Of a DNA stretch of 64,000 bases, positions 1 to 10,337 are shown piece after piece (the first letter of the stretch is position 1; each line of letters opens with the position of its first letter). Below the pieces are notes generated by a model. It saw only the letters and a list, made by a program, of their open reading frames with translations. It was not told the DNA's origin and ran no database searches. Source of the DNA: Unio delphinus (taxonomy: Eukaryota > Mollusca > Bivalvia > Unionida > Unionidae); the NCBI GenBank assembly GCA_029339505.1, contig JAQISU010000097.1:6724001-6788000 (forward strand), given 5' to 3'. Both the position numbers and the translations under genes were made by a program.

Positions 1-202
1 GTACATTACCAGTAAAATATGATGTGTATTTCAATAAACACAGTAATTAAAATAGTATAATATCGGTAAATGACAAATTATGATTATATTGCGCCTGCTT
101 ATCTAAGCTATTCATTCTGTCAATGCATTTAAAGCTTTCAATAAGTGATTGGAATATTTATTTTGTTACATGAATATCACAACATGTTTTTTTTTTTCAC
201 AG

Positions 203-204
203 AC

Positions 205-269
<65 letters not shown>
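203..269. repeat. (AGAT)n microsatellite
   Basis: A pure tetranucleotide run of about 16 copies. The 200 bases before it are AT-rich with no gene-like reading frame. Confidence 0.95.
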
Positions 270-271
<2 letters not shown>

Positions 272-1494
272 CTGGAAGAACGTGAATAAATGAATAAAAT
301 GTTGCCGGTTATCCAAAGCTTAATCATTGGTATGATTTCTTTGAATTTCCTATCCTTTTTCTAAACCCCATCATTCCATACTAACAAGATTCCAAGCAAC
401 CTTTCCCAGAACCAATATCTTGAACAAACTATCTCCTTTGTAACATAATTATACGGATGCGGCAGCAATCGCTCGTTAAGATTCAGTACACGCCTTCCTT
501 GAAGCCTGCCAATTCCGCCCCAAAACGAAGCTCACACCTTATCGGCAGATTAAGGTTTAGTTAATCTGGCAAGACGGTTCCGTGTTCTTTCTGGTTCTGC
601 CCGCTGTATCCGCTTTTAGTCACCATTTGCTTCCAGAAGCATGACTGTTTGTGATCATTTATTTGATTTACTATAACGACAATATATCTCGATCAGTCGT
701 TAATTATCCATTTTAAATTAAATGTTAACCAGAACTGTGTTCATGGAACACTGATTCCCCACATTAACGCCTGCATTGCCCTAAAAGCGAACATTAAATA
801 AATGTGCTTAATGAAACGAAGGACAGACAGACGAGGGTATCACTTTACGCTACTGAAACGGCATAAAATTTCGTATAGACCTAACTTATATAAACATTAC
901 TTTGCAATGTCCGCTCTAAGACATAAGTGCTGCATATTTAGGAGCCATCTTTAATGTGATCTTCTAATTGCACTCTTTCTTTTTGGATGCATTGCATTAC
1001 CTTATCTATGGTATAAGGATTTGATGCCATCCCAAAAAAAATCTTCACATAGTTTAATTTTAGTTTCAAAGAAGCCTGGCATGACCGGTACCTCAGTTAA
1101 CGGTAATCCTCTCAAAAGATTTAAAAGCATTCTGGTTCCACTTTTCCATTATGTAATTTCAGTCCATTTAACGATATAAATCGAAACGTATCAACTCTCA
1201 ACGTAACAGAAGAGAAGTCCCATAAGGGGTGCTTTAACACATCGTTTCAAAAAGGAAAATCTAAATGTAGCCTTACTCTATAAAACATGAATGTTTATTG
1301 TGTAAAAGTACACAAATCTCTTGGACATGGACATACGGCTGAGTACATGAATACGTGATATCTACACTGGGGAGCCACAGCTGATTTACCGTCAGAATCG
1401 TAATCCATGGCTTTGCCACCCGCCGAGGACAACTCGAGGCGAGAGCCTTGACGTGTCATTGAGAAAGGTAGTTTGCTCTCATTTTCTCGGCTGG
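270..1494. other. Host intergenic DNA, nothing recognised
   Basis: AT-rich sequence without an open frame of useful length, RNA gene or repeat array that I can identify. A short piece near 1311-1370 resembles sequence near 3394-3445 (both contain CTCTTGGACAT, then an ACGTGATAT-like stretch). It may be a small dispersed repeat. Confidence 0.5.
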
Positions 1495-1599
<105 letters not shown>

Positions 1600-1862
1600 C
1601 TAACACTAACCTCTTCATGCTGAGCGCCTAGCGAGGCAGCTGCTAGTACCATTTTTGGTATGACTCAATTATAACGTCAATGTGAACATTCCACTTTCTC
1701 TGTCATTACACGAAGAAAAACGAATGTTATTGAAGTGCTCAAACCATTCTTATTTTGACAGGTAAAATAAAATTGTCTGAGTACGATAATCGCCGTTGTC
1801 TCTTTCTGATTGATATAAAAATATATTGAGGATATGCATCAGTAAATGACCGAACATGACAA

Positions 1863-1933
<71 letters not shown>

Positions 1934-1994
1934 GTTAATAATAATAAGAAGAAAACTTTTAATAATAACAATAATAATAATAATAATAACTTTC

Positions 1995-2038
<44 letters not shown>

Positions 2039-2168
2039 CAATAATAACATTAAGAAGAAGAAGAAGAAGAAGAATAACAACATTAATGATGATAATAATG
2101 ATAATAACATTAATAATAATAATTATAATAATAATAACAATATTTATAACAATAGGAAGAAGAATAGC

Positions 2169-2208
<40 letters not shown>

Positions 2209-2209
2209 G
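1863..2209. repeat. (AAT)n-rich trinucleotide repeat
   Basis: Long imperfect AAT array with patches of AAC, AAG and GAT. Frames through it give poly-Ile, poly-Leu or poly-Tyr. Confidence 0.93.
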
Positions 2210-2224
2210 GCGAATTAGAAAACA

Positions 2225-2836
2225 ATTGAAGACATAACAAGTACCTATTGGGTGATGAAGACGTAACATCCCCCATTGGGAGATGAAGACGTAACAAGTA
2301 TCTAATGGGTGATGAAGACGTAACAAGTACCTAATGGGTGATGAAGACGTAAAAAGTACCTAGTGAGTGATGAAGACGTAACAAGTACCTAATGGGTGAT
2401 GAAGACCAAACAAGTACCTAATGGGTGATGAAGACGTAACAAGTACCTAATGGTGATAAAGACATAACAAGTACCTATTGGGTCATGAAGATATAACTAG
2501 TACCTATTGGGAGATGAAGACCAAACAAGTACCTAATGGGTGATGAAGACGTAACAAGTACCTAATTGGTGATGAAGACGTAACACGTGCCTAGTGGGTG
2601 ATGAAGACGTAACAAGTGCCTAGTGGGTGATGAAGACGTAACAAGTACTTATTGTGTGATGAAGACGTAACAAGTACCTACTGTGTAATGAAGACGTAAC
2701 GAGTACCTATTGGATTATGAAGTAGTAACAAGTACCTATTGGGTGATGAAGACCTAACGAGTACCTATTGGATGATGAAGACGTAATAAATACCTATTGT
2801 GTGATGAAGACGTAACAATTACGTATTGGGTGATTG
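2225..2836. repeat. 29-bp minisatellite
   Basis: About 20 imperfect copies of a unit containing GATGAAGACGTAACAAGTAC followed by CTATTGGGT. Copies differ by substitutions and occasional 1-bp changes. Confidence 0.92.
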
Positions 2837-3479
2837 TGGTGGCCACCGTGGTAGACGTATTATTATGGCTGGGATGGAGTGCTCTCAATATTTTAATTAA
2901 ATTATTATAGAAGTCCCACCCAGACTTGACTTTGTAGGAAGTAAAATTAGTGATAAGGAGAGGAAAAGCTCCGAGCCTCCAGTCAGCTATGCCGACAGTT
3001 AAATTATTGTGTACACAAAAGGTGAAATGCAAATGAATAACAATTTAATACAATTAAATAATCAAATGATAATAATTCTCCAATCACTCTTCTTCCTCTC
3101 AACCCTGTAACATACTATAGCATCACTTAATGTGCAGTGTAAGATAGCTTTCCACATGTCCTTGTATTCTACTCATCTGAGTATTCTATCCTATTCTTCT
3201 AAATCCTTCTCATCTTCCTCTCGACTTGCTTTAAATTCTTTCTCCTCTCGACGTCTCTATTCTCCTCTTCCTTTTTCACTTTCTCCTCCTCGCCTCCTTG
3301 TCCTTCTCAACTCAGAAAACAGAAAACAAAGGTGAAAACAATCACGTGATTACACAAAAGTTAGTCCGGTGCAGAGTACACAATTGACAATGACAGATCT
3401 CTTGGACATACTGCTGCGTTCATGAACACGTGATATAAATACACAGCAAAGGAAATGAACTGTAGGGCTAAGAACCTTT
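2837..3479. other. Host intergenic DNA, nothing recognised
   Basis: Low-complexity, pyrimidine-rich around 3180-3310. A short plus-strand open frame at 3132-3335 is Ser/Leu-rich from this composition and has no gene-like context. Confidence 0.45.
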
Positions 3480-3772
3480 GGAATTTTAACATCCAGACAC
3501 CACAGTTGTGACATGTTATCGGTAAACCTTAACATCCCGACACCACAATTATAACCTGATATATGTAAACCGTAACATACAGACACCACAATTATAACAT
3601 GATATCGGTAAACCGAAACATACAAAGACCACCACAGTAACATGATATCGGTAAACCGAAACATACAGACACCACAATTATAGCATGATGTCTGTAAACT
3701 GTAACATACAGACACCACCATTGTAACATGATATCGGCAAACCGTAACATGTGTAACATGATATGGGTAAAC
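3480..3772. repeat. Short degenerate tandem repeat (about 45-49 bp)
   Basis: Around six imperfect copies containing ACATACAGACACCACAATTA, then AACATGATATCGGTAAACC. Open frames across it on the minus strand are repeat-encoded. Confidence 0.85.
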
Positions 3773-3884
3773 ATTAGATGAATATATTACGATGGACTTT
3801 TTTTCTCGCAATATAAAAAGTTAAAGTACATGATATTACTTTGGTGTTGTCATTTTATGCTGTCATGAACACAGCATGCCATTC

Positions 3885-3890
3885 CTTGTG
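3885..3890. repeat. Left target-site duplication CTTGTG
   Basis: The six bases directly before the left inverted repeat are CTTGTG, and the same six follow the right inverted repeat at 24486-24491. A 6-bp duplication is the known signature of Polinton integrase. Confidence 0.95.
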
Positions 3891-4195
3891 AGTAGTAATA
3901 GGGGATACCGTAGCCTCAATGGAAAATCCAGTCAAAAAGTGCTTGGGATACTATAGCCTCAAGATTTATAGCCTCAAGGGAAAATCCAGTCAAAAACAGC
4001 TTAGTGTACTATAGCCTCAAAACAGCTTGGGATACTATAGCGTCAAGGGAAATTTAACATAGTGGGACTATATAGCCTCAAGGGAAATATAACATGGGAA
4101 TATGATGGGTATAGGGGACTGTAGAGGGACAAGGGAAAAAAAGGGTGGCAATGAAAGCTACTATCTTTTCGAGACCTATGAGTGGCCCTGAAAAG
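3891..4195 (+). repeat. Left terminal inverted repeat (305 bp)
   Basis: Matches the reverse complement of 24181-24485 across all 305 positions except one (C at 4176 against the right-end equivalent of T). Inside it are about five degenerate iterations of a block containing GGGATACTATAGCCTCAAG, often followed by GGAAAATCCAGTCAAAAA. The inner edge of the repeat falls inside the histone-type stem-loop that ends the neighbouring minus-strand gene. The end is presumably bound by the integrase and used in protein-primed replication. Confidence 0.97.
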
Positions 4196-4199
4196 GACC
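4184..4199 (-). terminator. Histone-type 3' stem-loop of the left-end gene
   Basis: On the minus strand this reads GGTCCT-TTTC-AGGGCC followed by ACTCA, a 6-bp stem (one G-U pair) with a 4-nt loop. About ten bases further on is CTCGAAAAGA, like the purine-rich element that pairs with U7 snRNA. It lies 28 nt after the stop codon of the 77-residue gene, the spacing usual for replication-dependent histone mRNAs. Confidence 0.8.
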
Positions 4200-4226
4200 G
4201 TTATGTGTAATGTTAACGTTGTCTTG

Positions 4227-4460
4227 TTAACACAGAGGACATCTCACAGATCTTCTTCTCTTCCTTAAACTTCTCCTTACTGTGGGTCCATAGAAGAGAA
4301 CTCTCTTCAAGCAACCTTGTCTTTCCACATAGACTCTTCTCTTCCAATAGGCTGTCTCCGTCCTATGAATGACACTCCATGATGATCTGACATACATGGG
4401 TATGTCAGTCCTAAACAGCATGCTAGACACAAGGGTTGACGATTCAACGTTAGTCCACAT
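4227..4460 (-). CDS. Small basic protein of unknown function, left end
   Basis: A 77-residue open frame that I do not recognise. The N-terminal two-thirds is mixed, and the C-terminus is strongly basic (SLRKRRRS) and ends in VRCPLC. The ATG at 4458-4460 is chosen because a clean TATAAATA box lies about 45 bp upstream on the same strand (4503-4510). A histone-type stem-loop also follows the stop at the expected distance. That promoter-to-3'-end arrangement makes it a likely real gene in spite of its size. It is divergent from the gene at 4679, and its 3' end runs into the left inverted repeat. A nuclear role is possible from the basic tail but unproven. Confidence 0.6.
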   Translation of the reverse strand: MWTNVESSTLVSSMLFRTDIPMYVRSSWSVIHRTETAYWKRRVYVERQGCLKRVLFYGPTVRRSLRKRRRSVRCPLC

Positions 4461-4678
4461 CTTGTGATGAGAACAGGTGAAGCGAATGCCGTGAACTGCG
4501 GTTATTTATAGGGGAAGAGCGGATTGAAACGGATTGAGTGTATCGACCAATCCAAACACGCGTTACAAAAGTCAGGCACAGCCATCCAATCGGAAGAGAG
4601 CGGTCTGTGACGTCACCTTTTCTATATAGAGGTACTAGCGTCTGTGCGCAGTCAATCGATGAGACAGAGTTGTCAATC
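4461..4678. promoter_or_regulatory. Divergent promoter with TATA, CCAAT and CRE sites
   Basis: The 218 bp between two divergent genes hold TATAAATA for the minus-strand gene (4503-4510) and TATATAGA for the plus-strand gene (4624-4631), each about 45-50 bp from its ATG. Between them are CCAAT at 4547-4551 and 4586-4590 and a palindromic TGACGTCA (CRE/ATF site) at 4608-4615. A GCAGTC start-site-like sequence sits about 25 bp after the plus-strand TATA. CCAAT plus TATA is also common in host histone promoters, which fits the histone-like 3' ends of both genes. Confidence 0.75.
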
Positions 4679-5326
4679 ATGGCGGACAGTAAGAAGACGA
4701 TGAATTGGAGTGAGTCAGGAGTAGAGACAGCAAGTCATGGGCCAACAGTGACTACTAAAGTCATGACAAATCTACATCCAGAAGAAGTTGATTTTAACTG
4801 GGATATTGTGGATTTTTTGACATCGCAAGAATTTATTCCGGAACCTTCGTTGCCTTCTGTATCTTCTTATGGACACGTCGATGATTTTAAGCAGAGACAA
4901 AAAGAAGAATTGGAGAGATTTTTACAACAACAGAAAGTAGAAGAACAAGCTTTTCTTATGCAACAGCAGGAAGAAGAAGCAAGAAGGAAACACCAGGAAG
5001 AAACAGTAGCAGCAGCAGCAACAGCAACAGAGAAGAATGAAGACCAAGGACAGAAAGAAAATACTGAAAATCAAACGGTCACGACGGTACTTTTAGATAT
5101 TTTAGCTGAGTTAAGGAGTCTGAAACAAATGTATCAGACTTCTTTATCACGACCGAAGAGAAAAAGACCTTCTCGAGCGAAACAACCCGATCTCTCTGTG
5201 ACTACGTCTACCTTACCACCGTTAGTGATTTCTACCAAATCATTGACAGGAACCACCAGTCCCGAAGTAGGCCTTGGCCGTGGCAAAGGCTTAAGACAGC
5301 TCAAAAGGATTTCGTCCCGTTTCTGA
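4679..5326 (+). CDS. Glutamine-rich coiled-coil protein, unknown function
   Basis: A 215-residue protein I do not recognise. It begins MADSKKTMNW. An acidic-hydrophobic stretch around residues 40-65 contains DIVDFLTSQEF. A Gln/Glu-rich coiled coil around residues 75-125 includes ELERFLQQQ, then an Ala run and polar linker. The C-terminus is basic and ends LKRISSRF, with an RPKRKRPSR patch near residue 160 that looks like a nuclear-localisation signal. The ATG at 4679 is favoured over upstream non-ATG codons because it lies 50 bp after the TATA box. The stop is 34 nt before a histone-type stem-loop. It is divergent from the 77-residue gene and convergent with the zinc-knuckle gene. A regulatory or host-interaction role is only a guess. 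Confidence 0.75.
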   Translation: MADSKKTMNWSESGVETASHGPTVTTKVMTNLHPEEVDFNWDIVDFLTSQEFIPEPSLPSVSSYGHVDDFKQRQKEELERFLQQQKVEEQAFLMQQQEEEARRKHQEETVAAAATATEKNEDQGQKENTENQTVTTVLLDILAELRSLKQMYQTSLSRPKRKRPSRAKQPDLSVTTSTLPPLVISTKSLTGTTSPEVGLGRGKGLRQLKRISSRF

Positions 5327-5359
5327 GTTTGTTTTGTTTTAAACACACAAAACACCAAC

Positions 5360-5375
5360 GGTCCTTTTCAGGGCC
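5360..5375 (+). terminator. Histone-type 3' stem-loop
   Basis: GGTCCT-TTTC-AGGGCC forms a 6-bp stem with a 4-nt loop. It is flanked by CAAC before and ACTCC after, with TTCGAAAAGAAA about 12 nt downstream. The next bases, ATACTATTTCAATTGCC, recur after the stem-loop at 23047-23062 and, in shorter form, after that at 21588-21603. Confidence 0.82.
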
Positions 5376-5639
5376 ACTCCAATTCTTTCGAAAAGAAATA
5401 CTATTTCAATTGCCTAATTCAATGAAAACTCAAAAGTCCTTTTATATATTTTTTAAAATCCATGATGTACGTGTGAGTGAAGGAATGTGTGAGTGTAGGT
5501 TCTTATTCTATCAAATCAAAACCAAGAGACACTTACGTTTTTTCTCTCTGGTGTATTCTAGTACAAACGTTACAATTCAATATCACAACATAACATAACA
5601 CAAGACCATTTTTAAAAAGTTCATAAGTTTTCTTCTGTT

Positions 5640-6092
5640 TCACTCTTTCTGTTTTTTCATTTTCTTTACTGTCACACGTTTTTCTTTTTCTTCTTCCTCT
5701 TCACTTTCGTTTCGTTTTCTTTTCTTGTCTTTGTGAACGTGTCGGGGTTCTTCCTTGGGGGAGGGTACCTCTTCCTCCTCCTCCTCCTGTTCAGAATTAC
5801 TTTCCCCCTCCTCCTGTTCCTGTTGTTTCTTAGGGCAGTTTGGAGACCAATGTCCTTTCTCTTTACAATAATAACAGGTATCTTGACTTTTGTCTCTATT
5901 GTACCCTTTTCTGTTTTTGTCACGGTCTGAACATTCTGTAGCCCAATGTCCTTTCTTCTTACAGATATAACAAGTATCTTGACTTTTATCTCGATAGGAA
6001 GGAGAGTAGGCTGTCGGCTGGTCTGACGAAAACTTTCGTATGACCCCACGTAAAGCTCTAATGAGAAGTTCTACTTGTGTAGGTTCTTCCAT
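5640..6092 (-). CDS. Two-CCHC zinc-knuckle protein with charged tail
   Basis: A 150-residue protein. Two retroviral-type zinc knuckles (C-x2-C-x4-H-x4-C) sit at residues 41-54 and 73-86. They lie in a direct repeat of about 32 residues (RDKSQDTCY occurs in both). After them comes an acidic run of glutamates and then a basic tail (KDKKRKRN, VKKMKKQKE). CCHC knuckles bind single-stranded nucleic acid, so a role in RNA or ssDNA binding during replication or packaging is likely by family. The first ATG (6090-6092) is used; an in-frame TTG four codons upstream is not needed. A TATATATATAAAGG box (minus strand, near 6144-6157) lies about 50 bp upstream. The gene is divergent from the polymerase and convergent with the coiled-coil gene. 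No stem-loop follows it. Confidence 0.85.
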   Translation of the reverse strand: MEEPTQVELLIRALRGVIRKFSSDQPTAYSPSYRDKSQDTCYICKKKGHWATECSDRDKNRKGYNRDKSQDTCYYCKEKGHWSPNCPKKQQEQEEGESNSEQEEEEEEVPSPKEEPRHVHKDKKRKRNESEEEEEKEKRVTVKKMKKQKE

Positions 6093-6228
6093 CGTTCTGG
6101 TCAATGTGAGAGTGAAATGAATACTGAATCGTTAGACACTGGCCTTTATATATATATGCACGGATCGGACATGAATATATAGGGGTTATGGTCTTTAAAT
6201 GGTAGTCATTTGACTTTTTGCAGACAAG
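6093..6228. promoter_or_regulatory. Divergent promoter, zinc-knuckle gene and polymerase
   Basis: Two TATA boxes face outward: CATATATATATAAAGG read on the minus strand (6143-6158), and AATATATAGGGG on the plus strand (6174-6185). Each is about 45-55 bp from the corresponding ATG. It lacks the CCAAT and CRE sites of the left-end divergent promoter. Confidence 0.65.
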
Positions 6229-9200
6229 ATGAAAAGACCGCATTATGCTGTGGAGAAAGGAAAAGACAGTAAGAGACAGAAACGTAATGTATCGCCTAGT
6301 ACAGTAGCTGAAGTCTTGGCTCAAATTCATGCCAGTGATTTTGAAGATGACATGAGTGAGCCCGAATCTACACCTAAGCAATCGACGTCCAAGCAAAGTA
6401 CACCAACCTTAGTAAACCCTGAAAATTACTATCACATTCGAGAGACGGAAAAGCGTTCCTCTCGAAAATTTAGAACAACGGCTTACACGTATGCCGTAAA
6501 GTTTAAAGATTTCAAGTCCAAGGTACCTTTGGAGAATACAGACGGGTTCATTACTGAGGTGTGGGATTCTGTGTTAACTGCATTGAAACAGCAATGTCAA
6601 GCCAAAGAAGACGATCGCTTGAGACTTTCTATTCATCACGATAATTTAAAGTCTCCCGTTTGGATCGAGTTTAGCAGTCCATCAGAACTGACACCTTCCA
6701 AAGTCATTGACAAAATTCAACATGTGCAACAATCCAACGACAAGTTTCACATTGACGATGGAAAAGCCACACTGTTCATGACCCACGTGTGTCTTCCCCA
6801 GGGGACCGGACGATGCAAAAAAGTGTTATTGGTGGACAGCCTTCGCAGCATGAAGCGAAGCCTCGTCCAAATTAACAATCCTCAAGACCAGATGTGTTTA
6901 GCCCGTGCTGTCGTCGTGGGACGAACGTATGTCAACAAGAACGACACGGTAGAATGGAAAAGAGCCTGGAAAACTATTCGACAATCGGACCGAGCCAAAC
7001 AACGAAGTGAAGCAGAACTCCTGTTACAGCAAGCGGGGATATCCAAAGACACTCCTTGTGGCATTCCAGAAATGCAACAATTACAAGACGTCTTGTCTCC
7101 ACATTACACTTTGAAAGTACACCCTCAAGAAGTGCGTGGACAACTTTTGTTTCGAGGCCACGATTTCAAAGACGGAAAATACATTCATGTCTATCATCAC
7201 GATGGTCATTTTGATACCATTACCAGTATCACTGCATTCCAGGGATACGGTTACTACTGTGAAAAATGTGATTATGGTTATAACAATCGAGAACAACACA
7301 AACATTGTGGATCAAAATGTGAGGGATGTTTAGCCTCACAACCTTGTCTGGACCAAGGACAAGAAAGAGTGCATTGCCCTGTGTGTCAGCGCACTTTTGT
7401 CAGTCTTACCTGTTACCAACAACATTTGAAGATGCAAGGTTCACAGCAGAAAAGTGCTTGTCAGCTTTTGAGATTGTGCCCTACTTGTGGACAAGGCATA
7501 CGTACCAATAGTGTTAAGTTACACGTTTGTCGAGGGAAGAAACGATGTCACATTTGTCACCAAATCGTGGACTTGGAACACGAATGCTTCATTCAAAAAT
7601 ACCAACCCCAACCAGAAGATACCCAGAAGAAAGGGAATTTTATCTTTTTTGATTTCGAATGCATGCAAGAAACTGGCATTCACATTCCCAATTTCTGCGT
7701 AGCTCACCGTGCGTGCGAGCAGTGCATCCAAGAACCTATCTTTAGTTATTGCCCTTACTGCAGCAAGATTCCTGGAGGACGTGAAAAAATCTTTCGAGGG
7801 TCAAATACGTTAGCCAAGTTTGCCCAATGGATCCTTAACCCCATTGACGAAACGTGGAGTCCAGAAGACATCGAACGTTACGGCAATTGTCATTGCCATG
7901 CCACGGTCATGGCTCACAATTTCTCGGGATACGATGGGCAATTTCTGCTCAGATACTATACGGAAAAAAGTACCGAACGACCCCAAGTGACTTTAAATGG
8001 AGCTAAAATCATTTCTATGCAAGTAGGACAAGTACAGTTTAAAGATTCGATGTGTTACTTGGCCATGCCATTGAGTCGCATGCCTAAAACGTTTGGAATG
8101 ACAGAATTGGCTAAAGGTTATTTTCCACACTTTTTCAATACCGAAGCCAATCAACATGCCGTTCTTCCCCATTTGCCGGAGGCTGACGACTACGACCCTG
8201 ACAACATGCATACCGAACAACGAGAAGCTTTCTTCGCTTGGTACCAGACTCACGCCTCGGACCCTTTTGACTTTCAAGAAGAAATGTTAAAGTACTGTCG
8301 ATCTGACGTGGACATTTTACGACGTTGCTGTGGAAAATTTCGAGAATTGTTCATGGAGTACGGAGGGATCGATCCTTTGAAAGAAGCTTGTACCATCGCC
8401 AAAGCGTGTTCCTTAGTGTACCGAAAACGCTTTATGCCTGAAAATACTCTAGCTGTCATCAGTCCTCAAACGACGAACTTTGTCAAACGTCAATACTCGG
8501 TCAAAGCCCTGCGCTGGCTTAATTAATTGTGCGACAAGGAAGACAAATGGATCCAACACGCTCGCAACGGAGGAGGCGAAAAGACCATCGGAACGTATTC
8601 GGTAGATGGTTGGGACTTAGAAAACCCTCAGATCGTGTACGAGTTTAATGGATGCTTATTTCACGGATGCCCTATGTGCTACCCTCAGCGTAACACCAAA
8701 AATCAGTTTTTACAACGAACCATGGAAGACTTGTACCAGACCACGTGTCAGCGACGTTTGAAGTTAGAACAGCAAGGATACCAGGTAGTGGAAATGTGGG
8801 AACACGAGTACGATCTGCGTTTGAAAACCGATCCCGAGTTTAAACGCATCGTAGAAAGTTACAAGTGGGTGGACCCCCTGAACCCTCGGGATAGTTTGTA
8901 CGGAGGACGAACGAATGCTACCTGTTTACTGTACCAGGCGGACGAGGAGAAAGGAGAAGAAATCAAATACTTGGACGTGTGTTCGTTGTATCCTTACGTG
9001 TGCAAATATTGTCACTTTCCCGTAGGGCATCCAGAATTGATGACAGAACACATTGATTTGGACCACATTCGACAGTACGAAGGATTGATCAAGTGTAAAG
9101 TCTTACCACCCACAGACTTGTACCATCCCGTTTTACCTCACCATTGCCAAGGAAAACTGATGTTTCCTTTGTGTCGCACATGTGCCGAAACGTGCAACCA

Positions 9201-10302
9201 AGACCAACCTTGTCATCACACTCAGGAAGAACGTGCCTTGACAGGAACGTGGGTGAGCGTGGAATTGTTTAAAGCTCTGGACCTGGAATATCAACTGTTA
9301 GAAGTGTACGAAATTTACCACTTTCCCAAAACACAACAATACTGCAAGGGCGACGAGAGACAGAAAGGTATTTTTGCAGACTACGTGGATGCCTTTTTAA
9401 AACTAAAACAAGAAGCTAGTGGCTATCCTTCCTGGTGTCACACTCCCGAAGACCAAAAGATATTCAAAGAAAAATATCGGGAGCAGGAAGGTATCACTTT
9501 AGACCACATCGAGAAAAACGAAGGAAGGCGGTCGTTTGCCAAAGTGATGCTCAATTGTTTGTGGGGTAAAATGGCACAACGTCCGTCTTTACCCAAGACG
9601 GAGTATTTGTCCGAACCGTCTCGCTACTTCCAGATGATTCACGACAAAACCAAAGTCATGAAACACGTGGACGTCATTCGTGAGGACTTGATCTTAGTCA
9701 ATTACGAAGAAGAACTAGACTTTGTAGAAGCCGACAAATTTGGAAATGTCATCATTGCGGCTTACGTGACAGCCCACGCTCGCTTAAAATTGTACGAAGT
9801 GTTAGAACTGTTAGGAGATCGCGTGTTGTATTTTGACACAGACAGTTGCATCTACATTCACCGACCGAACCAGTGCAACCCTACCATCGAAGGAGACCGT
9901 TTAGGAGCCTGGACCGATGAACATCCCGACGACAAGATTCTAAGTTTTGCAAGTGGCGGTCCTAAAAATTACGGCTACGAATACCGAGACCCTCAAGGAA
10001 AAATGCACACCGAATGTAAAGTAAAGGGATTGACTCTTAATTATCGCACCAGTCAAGTGGTGAACTTTGACGTACTACAAGAAGCCTTGCAGTCGGGACA
10101 GGATGAAACGTTTCAAGTGACTACCCACGAACCGCACAAGATTGTCCGTTTACCCACACACCAAATTGTTAGCCGACCTTTGGAAAAAGTCTATCAAATC
10201 GTGTACCAAAAGAGAGTACGACTTCCCAATCACTTCACTCTCCCGTACGGTCACGTCAAAATTGGGCAGCATATAAAAAGGGATATCGTCCAAGACCAAT
10301 AG
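6229..10302 (+). pseudogene. polB: Protein-primed DNA polymerase B, interrupted by one stop
   Basis: Polinton family-B polymerase that would replicate the element. There are 1357 codons from ATG to terminal TAG, broken by an in-frame TAA at 8524-8526 (codon 766). Zinc-binding Cys/His clusters sit at about residues 340-460. Before the stop are Exo I (FFDFECM, D475/E477), Exo II (SGYDGQF, D569) and Exo III (YCRSDVD, Y689/D693). After it, in the same frame, come FNGCLFHGCP, motif A (LDVCSLYP, D916), motif B (KVMLNCLWGK, from K1105) and motif C (YFDTDS, D1203/D1205). The second half has no ATG at its beginning; its first in-frame ATG is about 50 codons in. The simplest reading is a recent nonsense mutation. 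Stop read-through or an assembly error remain possible. The upstream TATA is at 6174. Confidence 0.93.
10272..10280 (+). promoter_or_regulatory. TATA box for the BIR gene, inside polB
   Basis: TATAAAAAG lies within the last codons of the polymerase frame and 58-66 bp before the ATG of the BIR gene, giving that gene its own promoter. Confidence 0.6.
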
Positions 10303-10337
10303 TTCATTTATCACTACAACGACCAAGCGAAAAGAAG

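Noticed and set aside
7081..7333. Minus- and plus-strand frames inside polymerase
   Set aside because: Shadows of the polymerase reading frame with no ATG context of their own.
8527..10302. Second half of polymerase as an independent gene
   Set aside because: It has no ATG at its start, continues the same frame across one stop, and contains the missing half of one protein.
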